This document shows positions 26,066 to 34,189 of a stretch of DNA of 41,859 nucleotides, one piece after another. The stretch lies in the NCBI GenBank assembly GCA_018268515.1, contig JAFDWK010000011.1, positions 1 through 41,859 on the forward strand. Reading direction: 5' to 3'. The DNA comes from Actinomycetota bacterium (GTDB lineage Bacteria; Actinomycetota; Actinomycetes; Actinomycetales; Microbacteriaceae). The position numbers and the translations under genes are program-made. Below the pieces are notes generated by a model that was not told the origin of the DNA, ran no database searches, and worked only from the letters and a program-made list of their open reading frames with translations. Every line of letters begins with the position of its first letter. Positions within the stretch are counted from its first letter, which is position 1.

Positions 26066-27090
26066 GGGCCATCCACCAGACCTCGCGCGTCGAGCTCATC
26101 GAGCGCGTCATCCCAGAGCTGCGAGGAGGCGACATCGCCCCGCCAGGACCCGACAATGAAGTCGGCCACCGCGTCGGATGTCGTCCGAATCGGGAGTGGC
26201 GCTCCCAACGCCCGTAGCCGACCCAGGTCCGCACAGGCATGGTCGATATCCCCGGAACGGTGGACATCGACGTACTCGATCACAGAGGTACCGGCAGGGC
26301 TGGCCGCCGCCGCGTATTCGGCGAGCTCCGTCAGCGAGGTCCGATTTCCCGTCCCGCAGTTCAGAATACGAGGCTCGGCGAGGCGAGGCGGATGCTCAAG
26401 GTTCCACGCGATGAGTTCGGCGACATCAGCGACGTGCACGAAGTCCCGCGTCTGGGTCCCATCTCCGTAGATCGAGAGGGGGCGCCCCTCGCGAAGGCGT
26501 GCGAGGAACGCAGCGAGCACCCCGGTGTAAGGATTGTGCAGCGCCTGCCCCAGGCCGATCACATTCTGCGGCCGGATGATCACGGCAGACGCCGCACCTC
26601 GCACCTCATCGACGAGCACGCCCTCGGCCCGAGACTTCGTCTCGCCGTAGAATGAGACCGGGCTATGCGGGTCGTCCTCATGTGAAGCGCGAAGAGAGCC
26701 GTCCTCCGCACGGAGCCCTTCGCCGTATACTGCGCGCGAGCTGAGCGAGACGATCGGCACGCCGGCACGAGCCGCCGCTCGCGCGGCCAGGCGACTGCCC
26801 TCGACGTTCGCCCGCTCGTAGCGCTCGCGTTCGTACATCGATTGCGCCGTGCCGGTCTCCGCGGCGAGATGGACCACGGCGTCGAACAAGGGCAGTCCTG
26901 TCCATGCCTGCTCATCTGCGACATCCGCCCGGATCACGTCACCCGGGAAGCGCAGCATCGCACCTTCCGGGTCGGAGTGCACCTGCGGCAGCAGGAGATC
27001 GATCGCCACGACGCCGTGTCCGTGGTCGCGGAGCCGCGAAGCGACGTGCTGCCCGATGAATCCGGCGCCACCGGTGATCAGCACTCGCAT
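26062..27090 (-). CDS. NAD(P)-dependent sugar epimerase/dehydratase (extended SDR)
   Basis: 342 residues from ATG at 27090 with a strong GGGAGGG ribosome site five to eight bases upstream. Cofactor motif GGAGFIG (7-13), catalytic YxxxK as FYGETK, and a typical DFVHVADVAELI segment. It is related to GalE-like NDP-sugar 4-epimerases and reductases. The enzyme should act on a nucleotide sugar supplying the locus, possibly the hexosamine precursor of the nonulosonic acid, since no NeuC-type hydrolysing epimerase is present in the window. First gene of the 13-gene minus-strand operon. Confidence 0.88.
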   Translation of the reverse strand: MRVLITGGAGFIGQHVASRLRDHGHGVVAIDLLLPQVHSDPEGAMLRFPGDVIRADVADEQAWTGLPLFDAVVHLAAETGTAQSMYERERYERANVEGSRLAARAAARAGVPIVSLSSRAVYGEGLRAEDGSLRASHEDDPHSPVSFYGETKSRAEGVLVDEVRGAASAVIIRPQNVIGLGQALHNPYTGVLAAFLARLREGRPLSIYGDGTQTRDFVHVADVAELIAWNLEHPPRLAEPRILNCGTGNRTSLTELAEYAAAASPAGTSVIEYVDVHRSGDIDHACADLGRLRALGAPLPIRTTSDAVADFIVGSWRGDVASSQLWDDALDELDARGLVDGP

Positions 27091-27193
27091 GTTTCCCTCC
27101 CGGGTTCGATCGCAGTGAGTTCAGGGCAGAGCACCGTGTGAGCCCATGCAACGTCGCGCGCGTCGCTCGGCAGGCGTCGTCGGTCGATGCTGA

Positions 27194-28798
27194 CTACGAT
27201 CGTGAGCTACGTCTCAGCGTCCGGTGCTCGACACCCGCATCACTCTGCCGCGCTGGCGCGACCGGACGCGCCTGCTGGACGACCGACACCGGCACCTGAG
27301 CCGGGACCTCGGCGGGTGCCGTGCCCCGAACAGGAACGGAGGCAGGAGCCTGGGCCGGGTGCACGGTCTCCGCTCGCATCGGGCCGGGAACAGTCCCCCC
27401 AGGCACGTTCGGCACCACCGCGGGAGCCTTCGACGTGCGCTTCTCGCCGTTCTTCTGCGGCTTCAGGTAGTAGCTGTTGTTCTGCCGGTAGTACCCGTAG
27501 CCCTGGCTGTCGGCACCCTTGAGCGGAACCATGTTCAGCACCACACCCAAGACGCGTGCATGCACCTGATCGAGCTGGGCACGTGCCGCCGCGCCTGCCG
27601 CCTTGCGCGTCTGCCCGACGGCGAGCACGAAAACGACCCCGTCGACCAGGGTGCTGACCACGGTCGCGTCGGTCACCGGCAGCACCGGCGGCGCATCGAT
27701 CACGATGAAGAAGTCCTTGCGGAACTCGCGCAGCAGGTTGCTCAGGGCCACGGAGCCGAGCATCTCGGAGGGGTTCGGCGGGGTGCCCCCCGACGGCAGC
27801 ACGAACAGGTTCGCGTCTTTGGCGGGCTGGATCGCGTTGCGCACTGCGACCTGACCGCTGAGCACCTCGCTGAGGCCGATCGAGCCGTCGATGCCGAAGT
27901 TGCGTGCCACCTTGGGGCGGCGCAGGTCGCCGTCGATCAGCAGGGTGCGCTGGCCGGACTCGGCGATCACGCGCGCGAGAGAGGCGGCCGTCATCGACTT
28001 GCCCTCGCCCTGGCTGGCGCTGGTGATCATCACCACGCGCACCTCGCTGTCGACGCTCGAGAACCGCAGACCCGTGCGCAGCTGGCGGAACGCCTCGTTC
28101 GCGATGGTCTCGGCACGAGAGTCGCCTTCCGGCGTGCCGTTGCGACCGAGCTTCGGCACTCGGGCGAGCACCCCGGTGCCCATCAGCTCGCGCATGTCGG
28201 TGTGCACCCGCACCTTGACATCGAGGGCACGGCGCAGGAGGAGCCATAGATATCCCAGCACGAGTCCCGCAACCGCGCCGATGGCGATCGCGAGCTTGGC
28301 ATTCGGTGTGGCCGGCGAAGTGGGAACGACGGCGTCGTCCATGGGGACGATCTGGATCGAGGATCCATTGTCCTGCGTCTTCGACTCGATGTCCCCGACC
28401 ACCGTGGCGAGTGCGTGCAACGCACCGTTCGCGAGCTTCTGCGCGTTCTCAGGTGAGCCGGAGGTCGCTGTCACCTGAATCAAGGTCGAGCCTGCGGCCA
28501 GCTTCGCACTCAACGACCCGTTCAACGTCGAGGGATCGGCGTTCGTCTCTTTGATGATCGCATCGCGCACCTGCTTGCTGTTGATCAGCGCCAGATACGA
28601 GCCGGCCTTCGATGTCGCCGCATCGGAGCCGGCGAAAACTGTCGCCCCCTTGGTGGCGATGAACCCCGAAGACTGCGCCTCATAGGTTTTGGGAGCGAGG
28701 AACCCGTACGCGGCACCGGCCAGCGCGCCCCCGACGATCATCAGGACGAGGATCTTCCATCCACGCCTCGTGATCGTGAAGAAATCGAGAACTGTCAC
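27194..28798 (-). CDS. Wzc/CpsD-type chain-length regulator and tyrosine autokinase (copy 2)
   Basis: 534 residues from GTG at 28798, with GGGGGA eight bases upstream (ATG at 28834 is the alternative). Membrane helices at about 13-35 and 167-188. Kinase: Walker A SQGEGKS (262-268), A' LLIDGDLRRP (286-295), Walker B FIVIDAPP, and tail tyrosines GYGYYRQNNSYY near 433-444. It differs from copies 1 and 3 in using GEGKS rather than GDGKS and in having a Pro/Val/Ala-rich tail of about 90 residues after the tyrosines, which may bind partners. It precedes the operon on the same strand, with 103 bases to the epimerase gene. Confidence 0.92.
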   Translation of the reverse strand: MTVLDFFTITRRGWKILVLMIVGGALAGAAYGFLAPKTYEAQSSGFIATKGATVFAGSDAATSKAGSYLALINSKQVRDAIIKETNADPSTLNGSLSAKLAAGSTLIQVTATSGSPENAQKLANGALHALATVVGDIESKTQDNGSSIQIVPMDDAVVPTSPATPNAKLAIAIGAVAGLVLGYLWLLLRRALDVKVRVHTDMRELMGTGVLARVPKLGRNGTPEGDSRAETIANEAFRQLRTGLRFSSVDSEVRVVMITSASQGEGKSMTAASLARVIAESGQRTLLIDGDLRRPKVARNFGIDGSIGLSEVLSGQVAVRNAIQPAKDANLFVLPSGGTPPNPSEMLGSVALSNLLREFRKDFFIVIDAPPVLPVTDATVVSTLVDGVVFVLAVGQTRKAAGAAARAQLDQVHARVLGVVLNMVPLKGADSQGYGYYRQNNSYYLKPQKNGEKRTSKAPAVVPNVPGGTVPGPMRAETVHPAQAPASVPVRGTAPAEVPAQVPVSVVQQARPVAPARQSDAGVEHRTLRRSSRS

Positions 28799-28966
28799 GT
28801 GTCGGATCCCCCAAATAAGCCGTGCATTCGTCATCGAGGGCGCGAAAAGGCGCACTCGACTGCTTCCCTGACACCATGATAGCGAGCCGCATGCGGTTCA
28901 GAGACCCTACCAGGCCGCCGCTCACTCACGAATCGGTTTGTCTCCTTCGTGACGATCGCTCCTTCG

Positions 28967-30013
28967 TCAGCCCTTCCAAGCCGGGGATCGCTGTGCCTCA
29001 TCGATCACCAGCGCGACGCGTTCACGCCCCACGCTCGGGGAGAACAGTGACTGCCAGCGCTCGCGTTGTTCCTCGACGTGCGGATCCGCGTCTCCGGACA
29101 TGAGTCGCTGAATCGCGTCGATGAGTGCCTGCTGATTTCCGGCAGGCACGATCATTCCGTGCTCGGCCCCCACCACCTCAGGCAGCCCACCCGCATCGCT
29201 GACGATCACGGGCACGCCTGCTGACATCGCCTCGGCTGCGACCAGCCCGAACGGCTCTGGTGCGACCGACGGTGCGACGAGCACATCCACCGCGTCGAAG
29301 AGCTGCTGCGGCAGAATCCAGCCGACCCGATCGGTCAGGGAGTCGATCTTCGCAAGCGCCTCGGCGACGACCACACCAGCGCGCGGATCCACGAATCGCG
29401 ATTCGCCTGCGAGGCGCAGGCGCACTTGGCCTGGCAGAAGTCTGTCCAGCTCGACGATCGCGTTCGCCAGTACGTGCAGCCCCTTGTCCGCGCCCAGACG
29501 ACCGAGAAATCCGATGACGAACGGGTCCTCGGGGCGGCGACGACGTGACGCGCGTCCGAACGGGTCCGTCCAGTTCAGCAACACGACCGACCCGGGCACT
29601 GTGTCTGCAAAATGCTGCGACGGGACAACAGTCAAGAGGGCGCGCGAGCGCGCGATCCGGGCGAGAACGCCCTTCTTACCTGCCGGGTACTGGTGCAGGT
29701 GCACGATGCGGTTCCGCCGGCCGGCGGTCGCCGCCGACGGCACGAGTCCGTTGCACCACAGGATCCCGTCGCGGCGCTTGCGGTCCCATCGCCGTAGCGC
29801 GCGCATCCAGCTCACCCGGTCGTGCGCCTCGAGCACCGTGACATCGAACCCCCGTGCGAGGGCGGCATCTGCCAGCGCCGACGGCTGGCTGGGGGCGACG
29901 ACGGCGACGTCACGCCCGAGCTCGCGCAACGCCTCGGCGATGTGCAAGAGCATGACCTCTCCGCCGCCGATCGCGCCGTGGTTCGTGGCGATCCAGATCC
30001 GCTCCACGCTCAC
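28967..30013 (-). CDS. Family 4 glycosyltransferase
   Basis: 348 residues from GTG at 30013, overlapping the HprK-like gene stop as GTGA, so the two are translationally coupled. N-terminal loop NHGAIGGGEVMLLHIAEAL. C-terminal domain: VIGFLGRLGADKGLHVLANA and PSVAPEPFGLVAAEAMSAGV (EX7E). Longer frames upstream overlap the HprK-like gene and are shadows. The coupling suggests that its product and the kinase-like protein serve the same step. Confidence 0.88.
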   Translation of the reverse strand: MSVERIWIATNHGAIGGGEVMLLHIAEALRELGRDVAVVAPSQPSALADAALARGFDVTVLEAHDRVSWMRALRRWDRKRRDGILWCNGLVPSAATAGRRNRIVHLHQYPAGKKGVLARIARSRALLTVVPSQHFADTVPGSVVLLNWTDPFGRASRRRRPEDPFVIGFLGRLGADKGLHVLANAIVELDRLLPGQVRLRLAGESRFVDPRAGVVVAEALAKIDSLTDRVGWILPQQLFDAVDVLVAPSVAPEPFGLVAAEAMSAGVPVIVSDAGGLPEVVGAEHGMIVPAGNQQALIDAIQRLMSGDADPHVEEQRERWQSLFSPSVGRERVALVIDEAQRSPAWKG

Positions 30014-31326
30014 TGCCCCGCTTCCGTCTCCGGTATGGATCCGCGTCGCACCAGTCCACGCCCGGCCAGCTCGCCGAGCGCGGCCTCGACCAGGGCGGAC
30101 GCGTCGGGGTGCGGACCGTGCTCCTCGGTGAGCGCGTCGACGAGCTCCGCGGCCGTGTGCGACACCGCACACCGCAGCCATATCGTCGCCGCGATCCCGG
30201 CGATGCGCGTGAACGTGGGGCCGACGAGCACCGACACCTCGCCGTCCTGCTCGATCGCGTCGGTCCACGGGGACCGCACGATCGGCGCATCGCCAGCGGA
30301 AACGACGTCGGATCCGGCCGGCGGATCGGTATCGTTCCCGGATCCGGTCTGCGAATCGCCATCGCCCCAGCGCTGCTGCGGGGCGGGCGCATGGCCGATC
30401 CATTCCTGTGCCGCCCGCGCGTCGGTCCCGGCTTCCGGATCCGCTGCCACCCGCGGGCCGGCCCCGTTCGTCTCGGGCGTCTCGGGCGTCTCGTGCGTCT
30501 CGGTTGTCGCCTCGAGCAGCCCGTCCACGAGAGGTGCCGTGTCCGCGATCTCCGCATAGCGCAGCCGGTACGGGCCGCCCGCCCGCGACGCCGCCTCCGC
30601 GAGACGGTGCAGCGGATGCTGCACCCGCCACAGCGACGAGGTCTGCGGCACCACCTCGGCGATCAGGTCGTGCAGGCCGATCGGCTCCAGCCGAGCCTGA
30701 TCCTCATCGGCCGCCCGCGACAGGCACACCAGCGCCGCCAGCCGGGGCGCCGCGGACGGGGTAGCCCCGAGGCCCAGTTCGTCGGGTGAGGATTCGTCCT
30801 TGCCGCCCGGGAACTCGGGCACGATGATCGACAACGGCTTGATCAGCCCCTGCAGTCGTTCCTGCGCATCGATCAGCATCAACTCGTCACTGAGATATCC
30901 GAGCCGCCGGCCGAGGGTGCGCGCCGCGGTGCTCTTGCCTGTGCCGGAAGACGCCACCAGCACGACACCACGCTCACCATCGGGCGAGACGAGCCCGGCC
31001 GCATGCAGCAGCAGCGCCGATCCCGCCAGCCGCTCGATCGCCGCCTGCGTGACGGCACGCGAGAACGCGTACGGGAACGCTCCGTCGGTGCGTTCCGGGA
31101 TCCGCGGGGTGCACGCCGTCACTGTCATCTCGGGACCCGGATCCGGATCCGGTGCGAAGACCACATCGATCGGCCCGGCCGACTCGTCGACAGTGCGCGC
31201 CCACAGCTCCCGGATCCGTTCGCGCAACGGATCCGGATCCGCATAAGCACCCAGATCGATCGACCAGCGCTCCCCGAACAGACGTAGCACGAGCGCACCG
31301 GAGGTCTCGCGCGCACTGCCCGCCAT
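30010..31326 (-). CDS. HPr-kinase-like P-loop protein fused to a C-terminal PqqD-like domain
   Basis: 438 residues from ATG at 31326, with GAGGGG about nine bases upstream. The central part has VVLVASSGTGKSTAARTLGR (121-140; P-loop 125-132) and LGYLSDELMLID (142-153), the arrangement of HprK-related kinases found in exopolysaccharide loci and of the lasso-peptide kinase PadeK type. A repetitive acidic linker (ETPETPE, about 275-345) follows. Residues about 350-430 resemble PqqD (DGEVSVLVGPTFTRIAGIAA, AELVDALTEEHG, LGELAGRGLVRR), a peptide-binding RRE-type fold. The substrate is unknown. The fusion suggests that the kinase is delivered to a peptide or protein target. Divergent from the nucleotidyltransferase, with only 48 bases between the starts. 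Confidence 0.85.
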   Translation of the reverse strand: MAGSARETSGALVLRLFGERWSIDLGAYADPDPLRERIRELWARTVDESAGPIDVVFAPDPDPGPEMTVTACTPRIPERTDGAFPYAFSRAVTQAAIERLAGSALLLHAAGLVSPDGERGVVLVASSGTGKSTAARTLGRRLGYLSDELMLIDAQERLQGLIKPLSIIVPEFPGGKDESSPDELGLGATPSAAPRLAALVCLSRAADEDQARLEPIGLHDLIAEVVPQTSSLWRVQHPLHRLAEAASRAGGPYRLRYAEIADTAPLVDGLLEATTETHETPETPETNGAGPRVAADPEAGTDARAAQEWIGHAPAPQQRWGDGDSQTGSGNDTDPPAGSDVVSAGDAPIVRSPWTDAIEQDGEVSVLVGPTFTRIAGIAATIWLRCAVSHTAAELVDALTEEHGPHPDASALVEAALGELAGRGLVRRGSIPETEAGQ

Positions 31327-31361
31327 GACACCCGTCCCCTCAGCCGATCCCGGTTCTCCTC

Positions 31362-31367
31362 TAGGGT
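31362..31367 (+). promoter_or_regulatory. -10 element of a probable leaderless promoter
   Basis: TAGGGT (TANNNT type) lies seven bases before the ATG at 31375, so transcription would begin at or next to the start codon. No separate ribosome site is present at useful distance. No clear -35 hexamer was found. Confidence 0.5.
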
Positions 31368-31374
31368 AGAGGTC

Positions 31375-32232
31375 ATGGGGGTGCCGGAAGTTCCGATCTG
31401 GGCGTTGACGCACCTCACGCATGCGTCGCTGCAGCGCACCGCCGAACGATGCCAGACCGACCTGCTGCACATCAAGGGCCCGGCCACCCGGCTCTCGTTG
31501 CGCGACGGCCGGCACGACTCCTCCGACGCCGACGTGCTGGTGCGCCCGGCCCACCTGGACCGCTTCCTCGACGCGCTCGTCACCGACGGATGGGCCCTGT
31601 TCACCGGCTTCGACGAGGGCTCGCCGTTCGGGCACGCCGCCAATTTCGAGCACCCGTCGTGGACGTACGCCGACGTGCACCGTCAGGTGCCGGGGCCCCG
31701 GGTGACGCCCGAGGAGGCGTTCGAACGGCTCTGGCGCGACCATGAGACCGCCGACATCGGCCACCGGCCCTGCCCCGTGCTGTCGGTGACCGGGCAGGTC
31801 GTCGTGCAGACCCTGCACACCGCCCGCTCGCACGGCACGGAGCGCGCCGAGGCGTGGGACCTGTCCGCCCCCGAGCTGCGCGCACAGGCCTGGACGCTTG
31901 CGCGAGAGCTCGGCGCCGACGCCGCCTTCGCCGCCGGTGTGGGTGACCTCGACGCGCACCGCAACGCCCCCGACCACGCGCTCTGGGAGTACTGGTCGCA
32001 GCCCGAGCAGGACCGCCTGGACGAATGGTCGGCGCGCTACCGCTCCGCCACCACGGCCGCCGAACGCCGCGAGGTGATCCGTCAGGCGCTGCACGTCAAC
32101 CGCACCCACCTGCGTATCCGGCTCGGCCATGAGCCCAGCCGGCAGGAGCTGCTGCGCGAGCAGTACGCCCGGCTCACGTTGGGGATCCGCTCCATGACGC
32201 GGCACCTGCGGCGCGGACGGAGCGACTCGTGA
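31375..32232 (+). CDS. Nucleotidyltransferase-like protein, PF14907 type (copy 2)
   Basis: 285 residues. Signature LHIKGP (31-36) and SDADVLVRP (50-58) fit the LKG...R..sDiDlLV pattern of uncharacterised nucleotidyltransferases; the two aspartates would hold metal. The rest is helical and shares GSPFGHAANFEHPSW, HTARSHGT, AAFAAGVGDL and LGHEPSRQE with the copy at 6705-7568. Its stop overlaps the start of the PqqD-like gene as GTGA, and it faces the HprK-like gene. Related genes accompany kinase-like and PqqD-like genes in exosortase-type polysaccharide loci and in lasso-peptide tailoring. Nucleotidylation of a small molecule, peptide or sugar carrier is possible; nothing in the sequence identifies it. 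Confidence 0.85.
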   Translation: MGVPEVPIWALTHLTHASLQRTAERCQTDLLHIKGPATRLSLRDGRHDSSDADVLVRPAHLDRFLDALVTDGWALFTGFDEGSPFGHAANFEHPSWTYADVHRQVPGPRVTPEEAFERLWRDHETADIGHRPCPVLSVTGQVVVQTLHTARSHGTERAEAWDLSAPELRAQAWTLARELGADAAFAAGVGDLDAHRNAPDHALWEYWSQPEQDRLDEWSARYRSATTAAERREVIRQALHVNRTHLRIRLGHEPSRQELLREQYARLTLGIRSMTRHLRRGRSDS

Positions 32233-32513
32233 CCGCACGCTACGCGATCGCGCCGCAGATCGCGTGGGTCGACGGCGCCGACGGCGGCCGCGAGGAGAGC
32301 GCCGTCTGGATCGCCCGCCTCGACACCGCCGAACTCTACGAACTGCGCGACGCCGCCTGGCTGGTCTGGGTACTCATCGCCGACGGCGTCAGCACCGTCG
32401 ACAGCATCCGCGCCGAAGTCGCCGAACTCGGCGCCACCATCGACTTCGGCGACCAAGGCCTGCAAGGCTTCCTCGACGACCTCGAAGACCGCGAGATGAT
32501 CGTCCGGCGCTGA
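32229..32513 (+). CDS. Small PqqD-like protein
   Basis: 94 residues from GTG at 32229, four-base overlap with the nucleotidyltransferase stop. It has the PqqD pattern: a short beta hairpin (SAVWIARLDTAELYELRDAA), W-x-VLIADGVSTVDSIRAEVA, and a final helical part (GLQGFLDDLEDREMIVRR). PqqD-like domains bind peptide leaders for modifying enzymes. It is a free-standing counterpart of the domain fused to the HprK-like protein. No precursor peptide, radical SAM enzyme, cyclase or leader peptidase is seen nearby. Confidence 0.8.
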   Translation: MTARYAIAPQIAWVDGADGGREESAVWIARLDTAELYELRDAAWLVWVLIADGVSTVDSIRAEVAELGATIDFGDQGLQGFLDDLEDREMIVRR

Positions 32514-32893
32514 GCCGTCGCGGTGACTAGCGGTCGGGCGGCGGCGGGCTGAGGCACCACGGTCCCTGAGCCGTCGCGATCCCTGAGCCTGTCGCGGTCC
32601 CTGAGCCTGTCGAAGGGACCTGAGCCTGTCGCGGTCCCTGAGCCTGTCGCGGTCCCTGAGTCGTCGCGGTCCCTGAGCCTGTCGAAGGGACCTGAGCCTG
32701 TCGCGGTCCCTGAGCCTGTCGAAGGGACCAGGCACCGCGGCCCCCAAGCCGTCGCGGTCCCTGAGCCTGTCGAAGGGACGAGACACCACGGTCCCTGAGT
32801 CTGTCGAAGGGACAAGACACCGGGCGCGCCCCGTTCGTCTCTATCGGTCGAGTGCCATACCCACAAGCCTCCGTTCGGAGGCAGAATGGAGGC
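32514..32893. other. Intergenic region filled by palindromic repeats
   Basis: 380 bases between the PqqD-like gene and the first coiled-coil gene. Most of it is the repeat array at 32561-32813. The last part (about 32840-32893) is a promoter-like segment also found upstream of the second coiled-coil gene. No gene seen. Confidence 0.7.
32561..32813. repeat. REP-like palindromic repeat array
   Basis: About ten tandem or nested copies of a unit built on CCCTGAGCCTGTCGAAGGG, in full form GGTCCCT...AGGGACC, which folds into a hairpin; shorter copies end in GTCGCGG instead. Spacing is about 18 or 24-25 bases. A variant array lies at 36202-36355, and single degenerate copies occur near 33438-33455 and 34099-34125. 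Confidence 0.9.
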
Positions 32894-33496
32894 GTGCACG
32901 CGTCCATCGACCCGCTCACGATCGTGCTGAGCGCGATCGGCACCGTCGTGATGCTCGGCGGCATACAATTCGCCGGGGTCAGGTGGGTCGCGCGTCACAT
33001 GGATGCGATCGCCGGGCGCTCCGACGCCAGACTCGCCGGGTTCCGCACCGAACTCAAGAGCGACATCGCCGACCTCAAGGGCGACCTCGCCGGGTTCCGC
33101 ACAGACCTCAAGAACGACATCGCCGAACTCCGCACCGAACTCAAGAACGACATCGCCGACCTCCGCACCGAACTCAAGAACGACATCGCCGACCTCCGCA
33201 CCGAACTCAAGAACGACATCGCCGAGCTCCGTGCCGACCTCAAGAACGACATCGCCGAGCTCCGTGCCGACCTCAAGAACGACATCGCCGACGTCCGCGC
33301 TGAACTCACCGATGTCAAGCATGAGTTCGACGTCGAGAAGCGCGAGCTCAGCGACGAGAGAGTCTGGTCGCGCGGTGGCGCCACCCTCCGTGCCACCCCA
33401 CCATGGCCCGCTGCCCCGCAAAGCGCGCGGCTACGTCGCTTCGACAAGCTCAGCAACCGGCTTTCCACCCCACGGGAGCCATGTCGGCGGTACTGA
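32894..33496 (+). pseudogene. Coiled-coil membrane protein with 11-residue repeats, 3' end frameshifted
   Basis: A 200-residue frame from GTG at 32894. One membrane helix (PLTIVLSAIGTVVMLGGIQF, about 7-28) is followed by a long coiled coil of 11-residue repeats (RTELKNDIADL and variants, about 45-140). Compared base by base with the paralogue at 33671, one base is missing between 33365 and 33366 (GTCT-GGTCGCG versus GTCTCGGTCGCG). The conserved ending VSVARWEGPPRHLAMAR is thereby thrown out of frame and replaced by about 50 unrelated residues (VWSRGGATLRATPPW onward). In the restored frame the segment ends ...TMAR but its TGA is now TGC. The shortened gene may still make a protein; I treat it as degenerate. 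Confidence 0.65.
33053..33304 (+). repeat. 33-base tandem repeat coding an 11-residue coiled-coil unit
   Basis: Six near-identical copies begin with CTCAAGAACGAC at 33107, 33140, 33173, 33206, 33239 and 33272, each 33 bases apart; a more divergent copy begins at 33053. Length variation by slippage is expected. Confidence 0.95.
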
Positions 33497-33670
33497 AAGC
33501 CGACCTGGCAGATCCGGCCACACGATGATCGTGCCGAACCCGGTTTCGTCCTGCACATCCGGCCCGATCATCGAACTCTGCACCGATTGCGTGATCCGGC
33601 CCCGCTGACCGCCGTGGGCTGCGTACCGTACCCACAAGCCCCCGCTCGGAGGCAGAATGGAGGCGTGTAC

Positions 33671-34066
33671 ATGTCCGTCGAGACCATCACGATCGTGCTG
33701 AGCGCGATCGGCACCGTCGTGACGCTCGGCGGCAGCACTTTCGTCGGCATGGCATGGATGGTGCGCCGTATGGACACGATTGCCGAGCGCGCCGACACCA
33801 GCCTCAATGTGACCCGTACCGAGCTCAAGTCCGATATCGCGGATGTCCGCGCAGAACTCACCGAAGTGAAACGAGAACTCAAGAGCGACATCCTCGAACT
33901 GCGTACGGAACTCAAGGGCGACATCGCCGACGGGCGTAAGGAACTCAAGAGCGACATCGCCGATGTCCGCACTGAACTCACCGAGGTGCGACGAGAGCTC
34001 GGCGACGTGAAGGTCTCGGTCGCGCGCTGGGAGGGGCCGCCGCGCCACCTCGCCATGGCCCGCTGA
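33671..34066 (+). CDS. Small membrane-anchored coiled-coil protein (intact paralogue)
   Basis: 131 residues from ATG at 33671, with GGAGG seven bases upstream (GTG at 33665 is the alternative). A membrane helix at about 5-27 (ITIVLSAIGTVVTLGGSTF) is followed by a coiled coil of TELKSDIADVRAELTEV-type units and a conserved ending VKVSVARWEGPPRHLAMAR. Function unknown; membrane anchoring with a cytoplasmic or external coiled coil suggests a scaffold. Its upstream 50 bases match those of the preceding paralogue, so the gene and its promoter were duplicated as a unit. Confidence 0.8.
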   Translation: MSVETITIVLSAIGTVVTLGGSTFVGMAWMVRRMDTIAERADTSLNVTRTELKSDIADVRAELTEVKRELKSDILELRTELKGDIADGRKELKSDIADVRTELTEVRRELGDVKVSVARWEGPPRHLAMAR

Positions 34067-34177
34067 GACGGGGCTTCGCGGCGTGCGTCGCTTCGACAGA
34101 CTCAGCGACCGAGATGCTCGGCTCAGCGACCGGAACGATTCGCTCAGCGGCCGAGATGATTCACAGTGCACCCTCCA

Positions 34178-34183
34178 TAGAAT
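34178..34183 (+). promoter_or_regulatory. -10 element of a probable leaderless promoter
   Basis: TAGAAT lies six bases before the GTG at 34190, the spacing expected if transcription starts at the initiation codon. There is no ribosome site upstream. Confidence 0.55.
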
Positions 34184-34189
34184 CGTGCT

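Noticed and set aside
30010-32238. A 742-residue extension of the HprK-like protein
   Set aside because: The upstream part is antisense to the nucleotidyltransferase gene and has shadow-frame composition.
27000-32300. Frequent GGATCC sequences as a restriction or uptake signal
   Set aside because: They appear abundant by eye throughout, in coding frames as GS or DP codon pairs. Without a count against expectation this is only a composition trait.
32561-32813. Protein-coding frames through the palindromic array
   Set aside because: They simply translate the repeats (recurrent SLRQAQGP- or FDRLRDRD-like strings) and have no start signal.
30010-34066. Complete lasso-peptide cluster
   Set aside because: No asparagine-synthetase-like cyclase, transglutaminase-like protease or precursor peptide is present, so only the tailoring-type genes are shared.
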